DNA of 9,210 nucleotides from Saprospiraceae bacterium (GTDB lineage: Bacteria > Bacteroidota > Bacteroidia > Chitinophagales > Saprospiraceae): contig JAHDBO010000066.1 in NCBI GenBank assembly GCA_020630355.1, positions 1-9,210 of the forward strand. The letters run 5' to 3'. A program made the position numbers and the translations under genes. Below, one piece after another: positions 4,485 through 9,210 of this stretch. The notes under the pieces are model-generated. The model was not told where the DNA came from. It did no database searches and saw nothing but the letters and a program-made list of their open reading frames with translations. Position 1 is the first letter of the stretch. Every line of letters begins with the position of its first letter.

Positions 4485-7298
4485 TTAATGTGCCTCCAAC
4501 CAATTTTCACCTGTGTCCATTCCCACCAAAATCGGTACTTTCAGATCAGGGATAGCGGTTTTCATATTTTCTTCAATCAAGGGTTTGATGATGTCCAATT
4601 CTGGTTTATAGACATCAAAAACCAATTCATCATGCACTTGCAAAATCATTTTAGATTTCAATTCTTTGGCTTTCATGGCGTCAAAGACCTTAATCATCGC
4701 CAGCTTAATCATATCTGCTGCCGTACCTTGTATCGGTGTGTTGATAGCGTTGCGCTCGGCATGAGAACGGTTGATACCATTCCTAGAGTTGATATCCCGC
4801 AGATAGCGTCTCCGCCCCATCAAAGTCGAAACATAGCCCTCTTCTCTCGCTTTTTTGACAGAATCGTCCATGTATTTTTTTAGTCCTTGATATTGTGCGA
4901 AATACTGGTCAATCAATTCCCTCGCTTCCTTGCGACTGATGTCCAATTGCTTGGATAGATTCGTGGCACCCGCCCCATAAATAATCGAGAAATTAACCGT
5001 TTTGGCATTGCGTCTTTGGTCACTGGTGACCTCCTCAAAAGGAACTCCATACACTTTAGCTGCAGTCGCGCGGTGAATATCTTGTCCTTTGCTGAAAGCT
5101 TCGAGCATGGCTTCGTCACCGCTAATTTCTGCAATGAGGCGCAACTCGATTTGCGAGTAATCCGCCGCCAATAAAATATGCTCCTCGTCCTTTGGTATAA
5201 AGGCCTGCCGCACCTTGCGTCCCTCTTCTGTACGGATAGGAATGTTTTGCAGGTTGGGATTATTGGAACTCAAACGTCCCGTAGCGGTCAAGGCCTGATT
5301 AAAAGAAGAATGAATTCTTCCTGTTTTAGAATTGACCATTTTGGGCAAAGCATCTACATAGGTGGATTTTAATTTGGATAAGCTGCGATGCTCTAGAATC
5401 GTCGCTACTATATCGTGCTCTTTGGCGAGTTCAGTCAGCTTTTCTTCATTGGTAGAATACTGTCCTGTTTTGGTCTTGCGCCAGCGATAAGGGATTTTTA
5501 GCCTATCAAAAAGCACTTCTCCGACTTGCTTGGGCGAAGCGATATTGAATTTTACTCCTGCTTCTTCGTGGATTTTATGCTCTAAAGCATCAATTTTTGA
5601 ACCCAACTCCACCGAGTATTCATTTAGGAAATCCACATTGATATTGATACCATTGTATTCCAAATCTGCTAGTACCTTAACGAGTGGTTCTTCCATCGTT
5701 TTGTACAAATTCGTTAGCTTATCTTCTTCCAATTTAGGTTCTAATACGCCTTTTAATTGTAAGGTAATATCCGCATCTTCTCCTGCATATTCCGATGCTT
5801 TTTCAATTGGCACATCTCGCATCGTCAACTGGTTTTTTCCTTTTTTACCAATCAAAGTCTCTATCGAAACGGGCGCATATTTAAGATAGGTTTCTGCCAA
5901 GTAATTCATATTGTGACGCAGCTCTGGCTCGTACAAATAATGTGCTATCATCGTATCAAAAAAAGTCCCTTTTACTTGCACATCGTACCAACGCAACATA
6001 ATGATGTCATACTTGATATTTTGCCCTGTTTTCTCAATATTTTCATTTTCAAAAACCGACTTAAACGCTGCTACGATTGCTTTCGCTTCTGCTTGCTCGA
6101 CAGGGATGGGTACGTAGTAAGCTTCATGTGCCTTTACGGCAAATGACATCCCGACTAGCTCGGCTTCATTGGCGTCGATTCCTGTGGTTTCGGTATCGAA
6201 ACAGAAGCTTTTTTGCTTGCTTAATAATTCAACGAGTTCGGCTCTTTTTTCGGGTGTATCTATGAGATGATAAGTATGGTCTGTGTTAGTAATGTTCTTT
6301 TCCGCCAAGGAATGGACAGGGATAGGGCGGATGGGCAGTTCTGTTGGGAGGCTGTCGCCAAACAAGCTTTGTTGTTGTCCTACTCGTGGCATTTGAGGAG
6401 CGGAGCTAGAAGCTGGCTCTACACTCGCTCCTAGGATTTGTTTTGCCAAGGTTCTAAATTCTAAATCCTTGAATACCTCAGATAAAAACTCCTTGTTGAT
6501 CGGGTCGATTTGATATTCGGTAGCGTTAAATTGTATCGGCACATTGATGTCAATAGTCGCTAGTTTTTTAGAGAGCAAGCCTTGTTCTGCATAGGTTTCT
6601 ACCTTCTCTTTTTGCTTGCCTTTGAGCTTGTCGGTATTGGCCAACACGCCTTCCATGCTGTCATAAAGATTCAATAATTTGACGGCAGTCTTTGCTCCTA
6701 CGCCTGGGATGCCTGGGATATTGTCCACGCTATCTCCTTGTAATCCTAGGACGTCAATGACTTGCTCGACTCGTTTGATTTGCCATTTTTCTAGGACTTC
6801 AGGAACACCTAAAATCTCTACGCCATTCCCTGATCGAGCAGGTTTGTAAATGAAAATATTTTCAGAAACCAATTGCGCATAATCCTTGTCGGGTGTAACC
6901 ATATAGACTTTGAAACCTTCTTTTTCTGCTTGCTTGGACAGCGTTCCGATAACGTCGTCGGCTTCGTAACCTTCCTTAGTCACCATAGGGATGCGGAAGC
7001 CTTCCAATATTTTGAAAATATAAGGGAGTGCCGTAGTAATATCCTCTGGTTGTGCTTCTCGATTCGCTTTGTATTCTGGGAACATTTCGTTGCGGAATGT
7101 ACCTCCTGGCAAATCAAAAGAAACGGCGATGTGTGTTGGATTTTGCTTACGGATAATATCCCATAAAAAGCGAGTAAAACCCGTGACGGCAGAGGTGTTG
7201 ATGCCTTTGGAATTAATCAAAGGTCTTGTGATAAAGGCATAGTGCATCCGATACACCAAAGCATGACCATCTAACAGGAAAAGTTTCTTATCCGCCAT
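4485..7298 (-). CDS. polA: DNA polymerase I, with 5'-3' and 3'-5' exonuclease domains
   Basis: A full-length (937-residue) family A polymerase that replaces RNA primers and fills repair gaps. The 5' nuclease domain (1 to about 290) keeps Asp10, the EADD cluster (112-115), TPDKD (135-139) and the helix-hairpin-helix GDSVDNIPGIPGVGAKTA. A linker (about 291-335) leads to the proofreading domain, whose metal ligands are intact: Asp368 and Glu370 in FDTETTG, Asp431 in NIKYD, and Tyr504/Asp508 in YAGEDAD. The polymerase domain has TGRLSSNNPNLQNIP, motif A DYSQIELR (Asp713), motif B from Arg762 through Lys766 and Phe770 to Tyr774, and motif C VHDE (Asp890-Glu891). Phe770 is the position where Phe discriminates against dideoxynucleotides and Tyr does not. 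All three activities should therefore be present. A TACTTTTG box lies just upstream; no strong Shine-Dalgarno is seen. Confidence 0.98.
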   Translation of the reverse strand: MADKKLFLLDGHALVYRMHYAFITRPLINSKGINTSAVTGFTRFLWDIIRKQNPTHIAVSFDLPGGTFRNEMFPEYKANREAQPEDITTALPYIFKILEGFRIPMVTKEGYEADDVIGTLSKQAEKEGFKVYMVTPDKDYAQLVSENIFIYKPARSGNGVEILGVPEVLEKWQIKRVEQVIDVLGLQGDSVDNIPGIPGVGAKTAVKLLNLYDSMEGVLANTDKLKGKQKEKVETYAEQGLLSKKLATIDINVPIQFNATEYQIDPINKEFLSEVFKDLEFRTLAKQILGASVEPASSSAPQMPRVGQQQSLFGDSLPTELPIRPIPVHSLAEKNITNTDHTYHLIDTPEKRAELVELLSKQKSFCFDTETTGIDANEAELVGMSFAVKAHEAYYVPIPVEQAEAKAIVAAFKSVFENENIEKTGQNIKYDIIMLRWYDVQVKGTFFDTMIAHYLYEPELRHNMNYLAETYLKYAPVSIETLIGKKGKNQLTMRDVPIEKASEYAGEDADITLQLKGVLEPKLEEDKLTNLYKTMEEPLVKVLADLEYNGININVDFLNEYSVELGSKIDALEHKIHEEAGVKFNIASPKQVGEVLFDRLKIPYRWRKTKTGQYSTNEEKLTELAKEHDIVATILEHRSLSKLKSTYVDALPKMVNSKTGRIHSSFNQALTATGRLSSNNPNLQNIPIRTEEGRKVRQAFIPKDEEHILLAADYSQIELRLIAEISGDEAMLEAFSKGQDIHRATAAKVYGVPFEEVTSDQRRNAKTVNFSIIYGAGATNLSKQLDISRKEARELIDQYFAQYQGLKKYMDDSVKKAREEGYVSTLMGRRRYLRDINSRNGINRSHAERNAINTPIQGTAADMIKLAMIKVFDAMKAKELKSKMILQVHDELVFDVYKPELDIIKPLIEENMKTAIPDLKVPILVGMDTGENWLEAH

Positions 7299-7314
7299 CT
7301 TCTGAGAATTTTTT

Positions 7315-7346
7315 CAAAAGTAGGGGATTTTACTCATTTTGTCACA
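7315..7346 (-). promoter_or_regulatory. Probable promoter for polA
   Basis: On the minus strand TACTTTTG (7315-7322) matches the TAnnTTTG -7 consensus and is identical to the box before the thiolase. TGTG (7343-7346), 20 bp upstream, is a one-mismatch -33 element and lies within the repeat-like sequence at 7341-7366. The predicted leader is only about ten bases long. Confidence 0.5.
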
Positions 7347-7366
7347 TCGAACGCAGTGAGATGTCT
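7341..7366 (+). repeat. Dispersed-type intergenic repeat, left copy
   Basis: GTCACATCGAACGCAGTGAG followed by ATGTCT resembles the short GTCATTTCGAGCGNAGTC-type interspersed repeat common between genes in Bacteroidota. It contains its own small stem, ACATC (7344-7348) against GATGT (7360-7364). It faces a related copy at 7441-7460 in the opposite orientation, 74 bp away. Copy number in the genome cannot be judged from here. Confidence 0.5.
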
Positions 7367-7440
7367 TACTGGGGGTAGGAAATTCTATTGAGCTATTTTT
7401 GTATATGCTCATGTTTATTCTTCTTGCCTGAGAGCATTCC

Positions 7441-7460
7441 TTGACTTCGCTCAAAATGAC
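7441..7460 (-). repeat. Dispersed-type intergenic repeat, right inverted copy
   Basis: Read on the minus strand this is GTCATTTTGAGCGAAGTCAA. It matches the left copy at 12 of the first 17 bases (shared GTCA, T, GA, CG, AGT). It lies 10 bp beyond the 3' end of the oxygenase gene and has no T-run suited to an intrinsic terminator. Confidence 0.5.
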
Positions 7461-7470
7461 GAGAAGGTAT

Positions 7471-8028
7471 TCACTTCCCTTTTCTGCGATACATCACATC
7501 TGTTCGCAAAACGTATTTAACGCCTTTGGTGATTGGGCAACCCTGATGCAATAGTTGATGGGCGAATAGGAGTGCCATCCCTGTTTTGGGTTGAATGCTA
7601 GTTCCTGAATTTGGGAAAAGTGTTTCTCCTCCTTCCATGCCGTCATTGAGATAGACCATGAAAGTATAAGAACTCCATTCGTGGATGTTTTTAATATGAC
7701 TTCCATCTCGATGCATCTTAAATTCTTGTCCAATGGTATAACGATAAAAACGAAGCCGTTCGTTCAAACCACAAGCATAGCCATATTCCAATTCTTGAGG
7801 AACAAAAGGTTTGATACGCTCCCAGAGGTCGAGCGTCAAGGTTTCATCATCGTAGATGACCCTATCGTTGTTGCGGACACCAGGAGCGAGTACTTGTCGA
7901 GTACCCAAGTTTATTTTAGCTTTTTCAAAGCCTTCCATTTCGCCGAGTTGAATCCAGTGCTGGCATTCTTCTTCACTCATGAAGTTTTCAACAGTATAGA
8001 TATATGCAGAGACTTCCTTTTTTTGCAT
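7471..8028 (-). CDS. 2-oxoglutarate/Fe(II) oxygenase, prolyl 4-hydroxylase-like
   Basis: A 185-residue single-domain dioxygenase of the prolyl 4-hydroxylase alpha-subunit-like group. These enzymes hydroxylate a substrate, often a peptidyl proline or another side chain, using O2 and 2-oxoglutarate. The iron triad is complete: His106 and Asp108 in FKMHRDGSH, and His161 in LLHQG. The 2-oxoglutarate carboxylate is probably held by Lys171, with Arg175 as alternative, in KYVLRTDVMY. The segments VRNNDRVIYDD, RFYRYTIGQEF, MVYLNDGMEGGET and PKTGMALLF are all typical. There is no signal peptide, so it acts in the cytoplasm. The physiological target is unknown and the neighbours do not reveal it. It is transcribed in the same direction as polA but separated by 172 bp containing a promoter and repeats, so it is probably not in an operon with it. 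The ATG at 8028 lacks a Shine-Dalgarno. Confidence 0.9.
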   Translation of the reverse strand: MQKKEVSAYIYTVENFMSEEECQHWIQLGEMEGFEKAKINLGTRQVLAPGVRNNDRVIYDDETLTLDLWERIKPFVPQELEYGYACGLNERLRFYRYTIGQEFKMHRDGSHIKNIHEWSSYTFMVYLNDGMEGGETLFPNSGTSIQPKTGMALLFAHQLLHQGCPITKGVKYVLRTDVMYRRKGK

Positions 8029-8140
8029 AAAGATTTTTTTATAAAATAGACATTATTCTATGTTCGATTTTGGTAAAAAGGGTAGGGTATGAAAAGATGA
8101 TTTTCAATCTAATGTCTAAAGACTAATTACTAAAATCTAA

Positions 8141-9210
8141 TCATCCCTCAAAATGATAATTCACCCCGAAGCTGACATTGATGCCAGGCTCGTCGGCGAA
8201 GTATCGAAGGCGATTCAGATAATCTCTATACGTGGTGTTGAGTAAATTGTTGGCACGAAGCGTGAAATCTATTTTTGATTCTTTCAATTTTAGACTGCTT
8301 CCCATTTGTAAGCCCAATAAAAAATAAGCATCTGGTGGTAGTACAAAGTCTTGTGCTGCCTCTAGGCGGCTTTGTTGCCAGACGTATTTTCCGTTAAGGG
8401 AGATATATGGATTGGTCCATTTTTTATTGGAATTGAAACTGTATTTCACGGAAGTGAATAAATTATCAGCAGGAATATTGACAAGCGGTAAGTCATTAGA
8501 TGTGTCTTGTCCTCTTACGATGGCATATTTACCAATTAATTTTAAATTTTCGAAGGGTTCATAAGTCATTTGAATATCTGTTCCGATTAATCGGGCATTG
8601 GTTTGTTCGTATTTGAAAACAGGGAATGCGCCTCTAATCGTCAAGCGAAAATCATCCTGTGGTTGTAAATAAATATAATCGTTGATTTGATGCATGTAGG
8701 CCAAGGCCTGCACAAAAAAGTGTTCGTTGCTGAACCAATCGACCGACCAGATTAACTTTATAGATTGTTCTTGTTGCAAGTCTCTCTGACCTTCTTCGAT
8801 ACCGCTCACACCTTGGTGCAAACCCGAACTGTATAGCTCATTGATTTCGGGTGCACGCATCATAAAACCGAGGTTAAGGTTGGTTTTGAATTGCTCGCTC
8901 GCTTGGTATTTCAAGCCGCCTGACAAAGCGTAATTATGAAAACGATGCTGTATGCTTTCTAGAGTCCTAGGGATAGTGTTCGTGATATTGGTAACGTCAA
9001 AATACTTGAAATCATAACGGGTGCCGATTTCATAGAACCATTTCTCTTTCTCTTTTTGGAAAATAAAAAAAGCCGATGGATTGTAGGATTTATACCGTGG
9101 TATCAAAGGAGAAATACCAGTGCCTGGTTCATTGGCATTATCAATCAAACGAAATTGAATCCCTGTTTTGATTAAAGTGCCATGATGGAGTTCCTGTTGG
9201 TAAACCCCTT
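8141..9210 (-). CDS. TonB-dependent outer-membrane receptor, C-terminal beta-barrel (partial)
   Basis: The frame is open through the right edge of the window, so the plug domain and signal peptide lie outside; about 356 residues of the C-terminal barrel are present. Alternating polar and aromatic strands are seen throughout. Diagnostic stretches include NLGFMMRAPEINELYSSGLH followed by QGVSGIEEG, the late barrel segment FTLRANNLLNTTYRDYLNRL, and the last strand INVSFGVNYHFEG with an aromatic residue near the end, as outer-membrane barrels usually have. Such receptors import siderophores, haem, cobalamin, metals or glycans using energy from TonB. The RAPEINELYS/GLH region recalls the group that includes zinc and haem receptors, but the substrate cannot be assigned from this fragment. 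The gene ends 112 bp before the oxygenase start, with no clear terminator between. Confidence 0.92.
   Translation of the reverse strand, partial: GVYQQELHHGTLIKTGIQFRLIDNANEPGTGISPLIPRYKSYNPSAFFIFQKEKEKWFYEIGTRYDFKYFDVTNITNTIPRTLESIQHRFHNYALSGGLKYQASEQFKTNLNLGFMMRAPEINELYSSGLHQGVSGIEEGQRDLQQEQSIKLIWSVDWFSNEHFFVQALAYMHQINDYIYLQPQDDFRLTIRGAFPVFKYEQTNARLIGTDIQMTYEPFENLKLIGKYAIVRGQDTSNDLPLVNIPADNLFTSVKYSFNSNKKWTNPYISLNGKYVWQQSRLEAAQDFVLPPDAYFLLGLQMGSSLKLKESKIDFTLRANNLLNTTYRDYLNRLRYFADEPGINVSFGVNYHFEG

Noticed and set aside
4473..4883. Plus-strand 136-codon frame opposite the polA 3' end
   Set aside because: It is antisense to the polymerase motif C region, with His/Phe/Gln-rich composition typical of a shadow frame.
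7341..7366. Possible intrinsic terminator for the oxygenase gene
   Set aside because: The stem is only five A/T-rich pairs and no T-run follows on the minus strand; it is better explained as part of a repeat.
8029..8140. Possible regulatory structure in the gap between the receptor and the oxygenase
   Set aside because: Only a GTCT/AGAC inverted repeat with too small a loop and A/T-rich TCTAAT repetitions are seen; no convincing promoter or terminator could be assigned.

Overview
The window looks like chromosomal DNA of a Bacteroidota bacterium, perhaps from the Saprospiria. This rests on three things. Several gene starts are preceded by the TAnnTTTG type of -7 box used by the Bacteroidota housekeeping sigma factor, the arginine decarboxylase is the short (~465 residue) form I associate with this phylum, and several starts lack a Shine-Dalgarno sequence. 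No rRNA, tRNA, CRISPR array, insertion sequence or prophage gene was seen.

Layout, left to right. Positions 1-645 hold two minus-strand genes for small membrane-anchored proteins of unknown function; the second is cut by the window edge. A 300-base gap with a GAAA-capped palindrome and a probable promoter precedes a plus-strand thiolase (946-2151). The thiolase converges on a minus-strand arginine decarboxylase (2148-3548), the two stop codons overlapping. Upstream of the decarboxylase on the same strand, overlapping it by ATGA, is an Rpn-family PD-(D/E)XK nuclease (3545-4423), and before that a full three-domain DNA polymerase I (4485-7298). A 172-base gap with an inverted pair of short repeat-like elements separates polA from a 2-oxoglutarate/Fe(II) oxygenase (7471-8028). 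The window ends inside the C-terminal barrel of a TonB-dependent outer-membrane receptor (8141 to beyond 9210).

Most genes are housekeeping or metabolic and show no obvious shared pathway. The exception is the rpn gene. It has an intact nuclease motif, a run of four four-residue repeats encoded by 12-bp DNA repeats, and an internal in-frame ATG behind a strong AAGGA ribosome-binding site just before those repeats. This matches the gene-within-gene toxin-antitoxin design reported for E. coli rpn loci: a full-length nuclease toxin, with its own C-terminal domain made separately as antitoxin and linked to phage defence. Here the unit is also placed so that its translation could feed directly into arginine decarboxylase. 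That is the most interesting signal in the window.
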